From assembly GCF_031143425.1 (NCBI RefSeq), contig NC_090450.1, positions 170,981,272 through 171,045,271 on the forward strand: DNA of 64,000 nucleotides, given 5' to 3'. The notes below the pieces were generated by a model. It saw only the letters and a program-made list of their open reading frames with translations, searched no databases and had not been told where the DNA came from. The stretch comes from Pleurodeles waltl (Eukaryota > Chordata > Amphibia > Caudata > Salamandridae). Shown here one piece after another: positions 1-11,487 of the stretch; within the stretch, counting starts at the first letter, position 1, and every line of letters starts with the position of its first letter. Made by a program: the position numbers and the translations under genes.

Positions 1-1163
1 GCTCTCAGGGGTGGGGTGGGGTGTTGTGTCAGGAAACTAGGGTTGCTCGGAGCACGTCTATGGCGGTGTCCTATTCACAGGAGCCCCTGTGCTGGGTTTG
101 GACCATGTACCCAGAAGTTAGTCTGTTAGGGCCTCATTGAAGAGCAACATTGGCTCTGATGTTGTAACCCCTGGTTGAAGCACCTCTTTCAGGAGATTCG
201 TCCTGACTGGCACCGTAGGCAAGTCTAAGTCCAAGACCTCAGCTGCCTTACGCACCACCATAGCATAAGAAGCTCCCTCCTCCATAGCCACATTAGGAGA
301 AGAGAGCATGCCAGTGTCTGGAGATGTGCCCAGTCCACTGGCCTCCCCTAGATCCTCATACCAGTCCTGTTCCAGGTCATATTCCAAAGGGTCCTAAGAC
401 CCCTCCCATTCCTCTCCTGTGCCTGACTGTTCTAAATAATGCTCAGACAATGATCTGGGCCGAATCGGTGCCGTCGTACGTCGCTCCAGCTAATCAGGAA
501 TGAGGATGGGGCTACCACTGGTGGAGGATGCGCCGTCAGACCCGGCGCCGGAGGAGGTCGACTGAGGGACCGGCACCGGATCCAGTATCGGAGCCTGGGG
601 TCCCCAACTGCACTGAGGCCGAAGCTGCTGACATCGAACCTGAAGGGGCCCCTACTGACCCCGCGGGCCTGAAGGACCCACCCAAGGGTGCAGCCCACCC
701 AAAAACGAGACGCATGGCCTCGTAAAATTACTTTGAGAGGGGGTCGCTCTGGTCTCCGGAAAAGGGGGAAGACGCAGAGTCAGCCCTGGTGACAGCTCCA
801 CAGAACCACTCTCGGAACATCGACTTTCCCTAGACACCTCGACGGCTGCCGGGCGTGGCAAAGTCAAAGTCCGCTTGGCCATGACTTCTTCTTGTGCCTC
901 TAACCTGAATGATCAGATGACCTCGAATGCGAGGAAGAGGACTTGGGGCTCCTGGAGCTGTGCTGCGACCGCCTCCTACTGCGGGACCGTGACCGCCTCC
1001 GAGTCGTGCCGACCGAAGGCGGTTGTCGGGCCGCAAGAAGCTTAAGAGATCTCTCCCTCAAGGTATTCGAAGCCATGGCCCGACAGTCTGAGCACGAGGT
1101 GGAAACGTGATCCTTCGAGGCACCAAAGGCAAACACGATGTGGGCCAGTCACCCGGCAGGGTA
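1..1163 (-). pseudogene. Decayed DIRS-like gag
   Basis: Three minus-strand stretches look like pieces of one structural (gag) protein. Around 1136-900, a Cys-x-x-Cys-Arg motif (SCSDCRAM) is followed by TLRERSLKLL and then an Arg/Ser-rich run. It parallels TCEACRAF followed by TLRDRRARRL in the gag of the complete DIRS copy. Around 882-652 is a Pro/Ser-rich linker. At 387-118 is an acidic, helix-like segment (YEDLGEASGLGTSPDTGML onward) of the kind found in the body of these gags, and the same reading continues with stops towards position 1. The pieces lie in two frames (882-652 and 387-118 share one) with stops between 652 and 387, so the gene is dead. The C-terminal part lies outside the window. 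Confidence 0.55.
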
Positions 1164-1240
1164 CTGCTCAGCAGAAAAATTCTGTATTCGAAGCGGACGC
1201 CAGGGAATTCTAAGGTAAGGAATCTGCAGCTAAAAATCTA
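1..1240 (-). mobile_element. Partial DIRS-like retrotransposon (second family), 5' end only
   Basis: The minus strand from about 1240 leftwards reads as the 5' portion of a DIRS-type element cut by the window edge. Near its right end (about 1213-1240) the minus strand has a TAGCTGCAGATTCC motif that resembles the CTGCAG-containing ends of the complete DIRS copy at 21738-27621. It is followed by a leader and a decayed gag. The base composition is clearly more GC- and CpG-rich than the DNA to the right. The exact end is uncertain because no partner terminus is in the window. The family is different from the complete element: only a short Cys/Arg motif of gag aligns by eye. The assignment to DIRS is inference. 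Confidence 0.55.
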
Positions 1241-2729
1241 TTTCAGATATAAAGTGGCAAGAACTCCTTTTCGTCAAGCTCCCAAAGGAGGTCAGAATGC
1301 TCTTTAAAATATGATATTCAGCATTAAGAGTTATTCATCCTGGCTCATCAACGCAAACAACCTGAAAGCTAGTAACTGATCGGTCAGCATCTTTGAGATG
1401 TCCCATTGTTTGGGTACGTCTTAATTTTCATATACTCACACCAATTCAGGCCATCGGGTCTGGTACAGACTTAGATGAGGATTATATAAATCTTTCATAT
1501 AGCAAACTGTACTTTAAGACAGATGAGTTGTTTCACACAAACTATGGTTTAGTTAGAGACAAATTCTTTTTTAAAGCTGTCCTTTCATTCTAGGGCGCTC
1601 ACATTCACTGGTTAAAGCTTACTTAACAGGTATAAATGGGAAGGCAAGCAGTTTCAAGAGCATACAGAATTTCGAACCACATCATTGTAGCCCTGGGTTT
1701 ACTGAGAACACCAGGTGGGTTAAATGCTTTAGAAGCCTTGTCTAAAACTTTCAAAATTGGCAAAACTGTATACCACAGACACTAAAAATGCTACGCAAGC
1801 AAGGTGCAGTTCAGACAAATGTCAACTCCCACAATTGTTTAAATGCACAACTATCTAAAAGGCCATTAAACATGTAGCCATACGATTCCTTGAAATTCTG
1901 GTACACTTAAATTTAAGGTACCAAAAAAACCAGGAACTGTCAACCATTTACATATGTAGTCACTGTGCCGCTGCTTGTCCAGTTGCTTGCCCATTTTCAA
2001 GAACTCGATACACTGAAAACAACCTTTTTTGCTGTAAATGTCTCCCCAGGACAGTGATCCTCAACATTTGTCTTAGGTGATCTCTTGAAGTAGATGCCAA
2101 GTCTGGTAATATAGCCAAGTCGCCCTACACCTTCATCTGAGAAACCACCATCACTTCTTGTGCCCTTTCTAGAACAACTAAAGGAAACTGCAGGTCTTAA
2201 TTTTGGTCAGCTTTGCTGTAGAATGCCCAAGAACATTTGTTCCAGTTTCTTGCTTGAATATCTAATGCCTTCATGAGCAGATCCAGACGTATTTGATAGA
2301 ATGTGTGGAAAACGTTTCTAAGTAAGATTCCAGAAAGAAAACAATCACTTGCGGACTGGGATCAGGACAGCACCAGCTGCTTAATCTAAACTTGGATAAA
2401 AGTAGATGTAGGGGAGAGTTCATCTATGGTGTCAAACAAGTGGTCATTAACTTGAAAGGAAATAAGATGAACCCCACAGTGTTGCATATTCACAATCTGA
2501 GATCAAGTTTAAGCAATGAGGGATAGAGGCCTCTCAATATCATAAAAATGTTACTAGACCTGCAGGTCGAGTAGCTTCAATAATCTACACGACCTAACTG
2601 CGATGTACTTGACCCAGAAACTGGTCTCAAATTGTGTGATCCTAGGCAAATATAGTATTTTACAGTTGTCTTTTTCTTCATTCTCACACGAGTGCACCTT
2701 AAAATATGTGAGTTCAGCATCTCTGCTGT

Positions 2730-2753
2730 AAAAAAAAAAAAAAAAAAAAAAAA
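2730..2753 (+). repeat. Poly(A) run, 24 bp
   Basis: Uninterrupted A homopolymer. No target-site duplication or SINE/LINE body was recognised beside it. Confidence 0.9.
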
Positions 2754-5700
2754 TCCTCGTTTGTTTAAATACACGAAACGTTTACTCCATGTATAATAAA
2801 TCTAGCCCACAGATAGGGTACACCTGATCCATGCTTGACTTGCCTCTTAGTTTACTAATAGCGTTGCCATCAGGGCAGGAGTGTTACTCAGTTTATGTTT
2901 AAACACTCACTTCAGTAAGTGTATTACTAAAGCATGATGTGGTAGCGCACTGTCATTTCCAGACAGTAAAATTTCAAAGTAATGTCCAAAAACCTTCCCA
3001 CTAACTTTCAGCTTTACTGATAAAACTATGTAGTGCATTAACAATCTGTGAAAATTAGGTTTCAGAAAACATTTTTAATTTGCACATCACCAAGTGAAGT
3101 GTTCTGACTTTTTTTTTATCCTATTAAAATATTTTTTCATCACACAGAACAAAAAATGGTCTACAGCTACTGAAATATATTTTGAAATGTTTGTTAAGTT
3201 GACTTAGTTATACAAATGATGTGCGTTAGGAAAAACCTGATACCTACAGCCCTTTATTTCACACGTCAGACAGTTCACCTTACAAAATCCTGAACTCTGC
3301 AGTCGCAAAGAAAAGTATTTTTATTGGAAGAAGACAAGCTGACTTTTGACTGCTGTCTCTAAACACAGAGCAAATGTAACAAGAATAAGATTTAAAGGCA
3401 TCTTACTTGCTAATTCAGTTTCTGACTGAACAGAACACCGGCTCTTTGTACACTGTCAGAAGAGTTAAACAGGTTCTAGAAATCGCTCAATCTCATAAAA
3501 TATGACTCATGAGTGGTCCAGTAGATTTTTCCAACCCTGGGACACTCCTCCAAAGACCTCAGGGTAAGCCTGCAACTGTTCACAGGATTAGAAATTTAGA
3601 TCGGAAAAGCTGCAAGTTCATATTTAATCTCCCTCTTGGAGAACATGAGACTAGTTAAAGTTAGAATTCCACGTCTTTTCTTCAGCAACGTTTGGAACTG
3701 CAAACTCCAGAACTATGAGCTTTTGAGTTTTATTTTGAAGAGAAAAAGAAAAAACAAAAGTGAGCAAAAGTCAATTTCCTATTCCAGGGTCACCTTTTAA
3801 GGGGTCAACCAACTTATGTTGCAAGCAGGGGAATGTTTAAAGCAGCATTTTTACCTGGAAAAGGAGCAATGGAAAAATCCCAAATACTGGACAGCGAAGG
3901 AACAAGTGAGTTGCACTTACTGAAACTATGAATGGCAATGTCTACCTTCTCCAACTAGTTTTCTTCGCTCCTCATTCAATGAATGAGCAAGGGTCACTTA
4001 AACCTATGAGCCTAGTGTGATTGTAGCGGTTTGAATGAAAACCCGTCAGAAAGAATTTAATTTATCGCTTAGTAACCCATTTTTTTTTTTTTTAGAATTA
4101 AAGTTTGAGGGTTTGATGTAGCTGGTGGGAGAAAGGTTAAAAAAAGAAAATATCAAAACACTTCAGTGATACTTGTTTTGTTGATTTTTTAGTATAGACT
4201 TTTAGTATTCAATCTATTTTCTGGTCTATGGAACCCCAATTAAATGGCAGACCTGACAGCTTGTTTTGAATTTCTGGTGAAATTCAGCATCTGCCAGCTA
4301 GGAGCAGTTTTACACTATGTGAAGGTTGCAGTGGAATCGAAATGGAGTGCATCTTCAGTAACCTTCCAACTGAAAAAACTCAGTCTCCAAATATACTTTC
4401 AGATTAAGTAGTTGTCAGACATCTTAATTTGAAATGATTGCTCATATCTATTATTTTTCACAAACACTATCCTGACCTCGGTATTACACAAACAGACTGC
4501 CTGGGAGCAAAGTAATCATACAGAATAGAAGAAAGAGAGTGCTTATCGTAAATAGCAAACATAAAAATACCTTTGTTCAAGGGCCTTTTGGAGCAAAATA
4601 TTTATAACAAATTGGGCATTTTGTGCTTTTTCAGTTGATCTAACATCTTACATTAGTAGATTGTTCTACAGTGTGATCCAAATCCAGAGAATGAAAATAG
4701 AGATAAGTTCATGTTGTCAGACTACTTTAAGATCAGTTTAATATTGATACATGTCAATAAAGGGACTGAATTTCTAGCAAGACTGGATGTATTTCACTTA
4801 TCAAGGGACACCCCTTATACAAATCTGGCTCTTCCGTAATTCTATGCTCCTTAGGATGCATGGACTCATGCTAGAAGTAATTACCCTGTGTCAAAGGTCC
4901 ATCAACGTAAAAAAAAAAAAAAAAAAAGATACATTATGCTTTGCACAGTTTGAGTCCAGCTGCACATTAACATAATAAACTTAATACATATGCCATGAAT
5001 GTTTCACTTCCTGTAAATTAGTTTGTGTGAATTTTCTTATACTGCATATCTGTTTACAAAAAAATAATTAGCTGCCATGCATGAAATGTCACAAGTGACC
5101 TAAACAGACATCAATTTAAGTCATTTTAGTAAAGGTATTCAAACTTAAGCTTACAGTGAATAAATGAAATTATGATATTACTTGGTGCAAAACGAGGACA
5201 GATGTTCAAGTAAATTCTGTACAAATAAAGACTGGAAAGAACTTAATAGCACATTTCAGTCTGCTTGCCATTACTTAGAAGTTCATGTCTAAGCATTTTC
5301 CTTACTCTTATTTTTAGTTTTGTTCAAAGACTTTCTTTAGTCAAACCTAAACTGCACCCTTAATTTAAGCATAGCATCTTAAAAACAAATATTCACTAAA
5401 GGACAAATGCCATGAGATAAAATAATTTCTTCACATTCCTATGAATTAAAGCTTATCATGGGACATTTAAAAAAAAAAAGATACAAGGAACATATATTTG
5501 GTGTAGGGATTCATGTGCCTGAGTGCACCTCAGAAACTTGATCCACGCAAGACTACTCCGAAATCAGCCATTGTCGCACATTCCCACCCTTACACTTCTT
5601 GCACATTAAATGATCATAATTGAGAACACAGTTGGACAGAAGAATAGCAACCCCACCAAGATCAACAGTATGCATGAATGGACAGTGTGTGCTGGTACTA

Positions 5701-6667
5701 GATGTGGCTTCCAGAATTTCCTAAAGTGTTAAATAGTTCCATTCACGTTTTCCACCTCCTCATTCAGCTTCTAGGAATTCACATACAAAGGGTACTAGAG
5801 AAAAGGATAAAGGCATTCAAGTACTTATCGGATTCACTTTTGCTGGGCATGTGTTTGGTTTATCTAGGTACTATCACATATAAAGCTCTCTCCTTTATTT
5901 CACAACAGAAGCTGAGGAAATGTCATTAGCCATTCTAAATGTTTTTTTTGGAAGAATTAACCTTTAAAGACGTTTTAAACTTCAATATCTGAATTCTTAA
6001 GGCAAGAGGCAGTCTTGAACAAAAGCGCAGAGAACAGGATGCCCTCTTGGATAAGGCCAGTGCCAACTCTTCCTTATAGGCATCACACAACCATAAGCTT
6101 TGAGGTGAAATCGTGAAAGACGTCTGAGCAAAAATGAAAACCACCAAGTCCAGTTTTCTAACAAATTCTATAACTGAGGGACCACCTTTCAGCACTATTT
6201 GTAAACTGTGGCAAGAGAAATGCTCTAGGTTAAGCAGTGCTTAAACAAGGACACTGATTAAGTGTACAAATACTTTTAATAGAATATATATCTAGCGTAT
6301 CTCAAAGCCGCAGGCAGACTTTATGCTCTTCAAGATAGACCGCTCTTGCTCACATTTCCAGATGGGAAATTCCATTCGATTACAGGGAAAACCAAAGGAT
6401 CTTAGGGTCAGAGGGGCTTTTCTCCAAGCTACAAACCATTCTGTATCAAAGTCAGTCAAATAGGATCCAAGTAGTAATCTTAGTTTGATTTGTATATTTT
6501 TCTCCCAACATTCTGCAATGCTAGGATTTATAAAAACTGTGATTTAGTGACCGCAAGCACACAAAAAGGCAACACCTTGGAGCTGCTTAAGACCACTTAG
6601 ACCTACTAAGAGCTAGGAATTCTCTTGTCTATAAAGACAGTAAAGTACTTCTATTCTGTAAATCTGT

Positions 6668-6693
6668 AAAAAAAAAAAAAAAAAAAAAAAAAA
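6668..6693 (+). repeat. Poly(A) run, 26 bp
   Basis: Uninterrupted A homopolymer followed directly by GGGGG. It may be the tail of an old retroposon, but no body was recognised on its 5' side. Confidence 0.9.
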
Positions 6694-9600
6694 GGGGGAA
6701 GACAAGACAGAAGGTTATCTGAGGCAGGTGTAAGGTTGCCTAGGCCACACAGGAGCAGTCAGTGAGATCACAGCTAATTTGCTACAGATAAGGGATAAAG
6801 ATTGATGCATCTGAAATAGCTTCTCACATAAAAAGTGAGAAACACTGGCCTAATGGTGGACGAATACATGCAAACTCTTGACAAAGCATAGATCACAGGA
6901 CAAGGGAAGTATTCCACATAAATCTCATTGCTGATTAACGAAGTCAAAGAAAAATGTGCTAAAATATATCTGTGCTCAGTTTGGAAGAAAAAGGGTGGTC
7001 TAGAAGGCTTCAACATCCAATTTCCAAAATGAAAGCATTTAAAGTCTAAAAGATGGTCTTGAGTCCAATTACGTTGACAGGCAAAGCCAAGACCTTTGAG
7101 AACAGACTGCATAATCTTAGAGGCGGAGAACTTAATTTTAATCAGTACTTATTCAAACCAATTGAAACTGAAACCTGATAGAGTACCACTGAAACAGCTC
7201 AAAGGAGACCAAGTAAAACGAGGGTAAATTGAAAAAAAAAATAGACCACAACCTTCTTGGGAACCTGCAGCAAGAGAAACGCCAACATCTCTCAACCCAT
7301 ATGAGGGGAGAAGAACAATGGGATGGGTTTATGATTTTTTTTATACTTGGGATGTAGGCTTTGTCATGACGTCTACGATATTTTATAGTGTAGTGCACTT
7401 ATCGAACAAATTACACATTAACCACAAAATAGCAACTCGGTTGCACCAGACTAGTATAATACTTTATGATCATTGTTCTTGAAAGTCGCTCAACGTAACT
7501 GAGAATATATAAAAAAAAAAAACTATACTTTGCTTTCTGTAACCTCGGAGATACACAAGGCTCCTTGAACTCTGGCATGAAGAACTATCTAGCTGGTTTA
7601 AAGTGCCATTTAGGTGAATTTTGACTGTAAAGATTACATAGTAGCAACTGGCTCCAAAAAAAAGAAAATAAGTGAACCAATCAACTCATAACTGGACCAT
7701 AAAACTGTTTTGAATACAATTCAAATGGGATGGTTCTCAGAGGGATACAGGGCCACTTAGACTGTTTATAGTGCCACCCGAAAAAAAAAAATACTCCGAC
7801 TAATAATTCTGTGAAGCATTCCACGTTTCAGTGGAATGACTGAACAAAAATAAGCTATTCTTAACAACCGAGTATCTCTGCAGTTTAGCCCAGCTGGCAA
7901 AGACACATATGAGGGACAAATGACAGTAAGTAATTATGTATTCAATGATTATTCCAGGGAGGGAAGTCTTTCAGGAATACTAAATCCTGTAAAATTAGAA
8001 TGGTGACGAGTTCACAGGGAAGAAGGGAATCCCATTCTTCCTCATTTTTAACAAAGAAAAGACCCTCAGTGCGGAGTTTCTTTTCACCACGGAATAGACA
8101 ATAATGTATCGACTTTCTGCATAAATCCACGTCCTATTGCTTATTTTTTTGCAGATACTGTGCAGCATCAGATTGTGCAAGATAGCAGACGTCACTTGCA
8201 GCAGGAAAAAAATACATAATTAAAATCTGAGTTTCAGAAAACGAGTGTCCGTCCAGAAAATGGTAGCTACCAGGCCCTTTACAAAGTGTAAAGGTGGAGA
8301 AGGCTATATGGAGCAGGCAGGGTGTGGGGGATGTTTGGGCAAGGAGGCAGCATAAGAGGGAAAGCGCTAGTAAACACACCGACTCATTAAGTCCTGAAAG
8401 AAAAAGAAAAAAGTAGTTCCTGGAATGTAAGCAGTGGAGGACGCAAGACATCCAATCAAAAGGATGGCAAAGAGGCTATGGAACAAGGGAGGAACAAACT
8501 CAATAAGAGCAAGGAAAGCCTTTGAATAGAAACTAGAATACTCACAGTAAAGCCAACCAGTGTTAAGGTGAGACCAGGCTCTAGGCCCATTGTATGTTCC
8601 ACAACAGGCCTTTGCCTAAAGACAGCTAAAAGCAGTCAAGTATGCGAGACCTAAAAAGGGTAAAGTTTTGATGAGAAGGAAAATAAAATTTGAACTATTT
8701 AGAAGTATGCTTGCAACACTATAGTAAAGAACAGTTGAACATCACAAGGCAGAGACAATAAACCTACCAGTATAGAAAACGTTTTAGACTAGCATTCTGT
8801 GACACCCTACACAGTCTTACAGGTCCCTCCACATAATCAAGGATGTCCTTTAGGAACGCTGGTATATATGGAGGCAAACACGTCTTCTTGCACCACCACA
8901 GGGTAGATTGAATTTTAACTTAATCTAAAGCACAATGGCCGTGTAGGCCTCGTGCTTTTTTTTTTCTTTTAAACTGATCTGCTGATTGGCTATGTGATAT
9001 AGAAGCCTACCAGCTTAACTTTAAAACCGCTTTCTTCTCAGACACCAGTGTTAACAGAGCAGTACAAATTGCAGAGGTTGCATCCCATGCAATCACAAAG
9101 TATTAGGAATGCGCAGAATGTTCGTTCTAGGGTGCAAGCTCATCCAGATAGCATATACCTAAAACACTGGAAGCGCCACTTTTTATTTTTTCTGAGAGAG
9201 CAGCTATTGTCTCACAAACCTGGCAATGCTTGCCAGAATGTTGAGAGAATAGCCATAAAGACATTGTAGGGAAAATTAGCACTTTCTGTATTACATTCTT
9301 TCAGAAACAAAACCATGGTCCGCTTGCATTTTTGAACATTTATCCTGGAGGAGTACAAAATCTCACATTTTCTACTACAATATCATACCAAAGGATTAAA
9401 CTTAAATGTCACTGAATATCCAGTATTGACTGGATAATGAAAATACAATGGAAACGCTGCTGCCCTTCCTCTTTTAGGAAAATGTACACTATAGTTCTGC
9501 ACTGCTCTATTAGGGCATGAATATAGACAACTGCGGCTTGTTTGTAAGGAATGGAAAATAAATGGTGGTCTTTAATAAAACTTATGATCATCAGAGCGCA

Positions 9601-10180
9601 TTACAGTGATGTCTTTCCATTATGTCTGCAAACCGACACCACCTTAAAAAGCCCTGAATAGACCCTAAATTACCAAAGAATGGATAACATTACAGAGTTA
9701 CAAACTTGCCCAGAAAGCAGTGACGTTTTCCTCACTGTGTTCTCTGTAGAAATGTTAGCCAATGAGGACGTTTAGAAAGCCCCTCACAGATCTGCAGTGC
9801 CACGTAAATGCAAAATATGCATTTCACCTATGTGAAGGAGTAAACGGGCTATAATCATCATAACCAATGCACTGCTGTCCTGGACAAAACGCAAAGCCTG
9901 CATAACTACACCTGTCAGTCCACCTTGAAATGGTTTACGTGAAGCAACCATTCCACAGAGGTCCTCTGATGCGACAAATTACCTTGCCATGGCTTATCAA
10001 ATAATGCTTGAGGGGACAACTGCAGGGAAAATATCCATGGATGACCCAATATGAGACACGAGATGCAACTGAGCTCAACATATCTTTAAGCCTGCAAAAT
10101 TAATTATTGCTTGTGACGCCACAGGAACACACCCATGACTAAACTTCAGGAGAAAGCATCCAGTCATCCCATGTGCAGTG

Positions 10181-10194
10181 CCCCCCCCCCCCCC
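10181..10194 (+). repeat. Poly(C) run, 14 bp
   Basis: Uninterrupted C homopolymer in otherwise AT-rich DNA. Confidence 0.9.
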
Positions 10195-11412
10195 TCTTTG
10201 ACTAAAGGCTGCTTTTTATGGAATAGACCCATTTTTTTAAACAGATACTGGTTGTGTTCGGTATTTTTGAGCTGCCATAACCATATACTGAGGTTCAAAA
10301 CATCAGTAGTGAAACAGTCCCCTCTAGGGGCTACCACATCTCAGTTCTTTGGTCATTAACATTGGCTAAGGAATATGTTCACAAGCTATTCAACTCATTT
10401 CAAAACCTGATCATCCCCAAAATCATGTTTCTACAAAGTACTGGGCATTAAACGTTACCTGTTCAAAACAGCAGATAAAACCCATAAGGTTGATTACCAA
10501 TATATTGTTTTTTCAACCTAAAAAGTGATAACCGATCTAATTTCACACAGGGACACCATTCAGCCCTTTGTGTTATTACGGGTACGAGCTCCATTAGTAT
10601 AGAATGCCCCAAAGCAGTTTGTAAAAAGACCTGATCAAACTGAAATCTTAACAACAAAGCCAAAATTGCATGTAATAAAGCAGCTAGGTTGATAGCTGCA
10701 GAGGTAACAAAATCTGAAGTAAAAGGGATAATTTAGTTCTACACAGAATTTTAAAATATCACAAGGCTCACGACTGGCCCTCCCTGGCTGTTGGACCATT
10801 TCTAACTTACTAGTAATCGAGATGGATTGATGTATTCACATAATTTTCATTTTTTGTTCTACTCGATATTCACCAGCTCCAAGACCAACAAACATTTGAT
10901 CACTAAGAATTTTGAGGTGCTTTGGGATGGCCATATAAACTCAAGTAAGTCATGTAATGCAGAGCCTTGGTCTGCATGGGATGTGCTCTGGTTAAGCATG
11001 GGTTAGACGCTGTGACCTTAATTAAGATTCTCGTTTGGTCAAATAGATTCACTGTAAATCAACTTAAATGTGGAACTCTGAATCTTATATGGAAGCGCAA
11101 TTGGGTAATTAAAGTTGGCAGTGTAAGAGGACAGTCTTGAATCATGGCTAGAGACACAGTCCTTGCAAGTGCCCATGCAAATTTTGAGAGGTGGCACTTG
11201 TTGGGACTGCCCCATGGCTATTGCAGGCAAGATGACAATGTGCAAAACTGAAGGCATATGCAACACTGATAACCAGTATTTGCTGAGCTCGAACATTACA
11301 AATTTCTCTTGTTGCGCATCTAAAGAACTACTACGAAATACTGGTCCGGAGTGAAGTATTTGTGTTAGCTACAGGTCTTCTTCGTGCCAACTTTGAAGGA
11401 GTTAGTAAATAC

Positions 11413-11487
11413 GGAAGAAAAAAAGAAGAAAAAAAAGAAAAAGAAAAAAAGAAGAAAAAAAGAAGAAGAAAAAAAAGAAAAAGAAGA
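11413..11487 (+). repeat. 75-bp pure purine (GAA/GAAAA) tract
   Basis: All 75 bases are A or G, arranged as irregular GAA, GAAAA and GAAAAAAA units. Such homopurine-homopyrimidine tracts with near mirror symmetry can form triplex (H-DNA) structures. A spurious Lys/Arg/Glu-rich frame crosses it and is not a gene. Confidence 0.9.

Larger units (their letters stand above)
1241..10180. other. Non-coding AT-rich stretch
   Basis: No open reading frame here looks like a protein of a known family, and all frames are short and low-complexity. The stretch holds poly(A) runs at 2730-2753, 4909-4927 and 6668-6693, a poly(T) run at 4080-4093, and a small perfect hairpin at 7817-7838 (8-bp arms, 6-nt loop). 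A weak candidate for a short minus-strand terminal exon near 1960-2012 is discussed under findings. It could be intron or intergenic DNA. Nothing else can be supported. Confidence 0.6.

Noticed and set aside
6774..7112. 112-codon minus-strand frame
   Set aside because: Composition is typical of chance AT-rich DNA, with no domain and no splice context.
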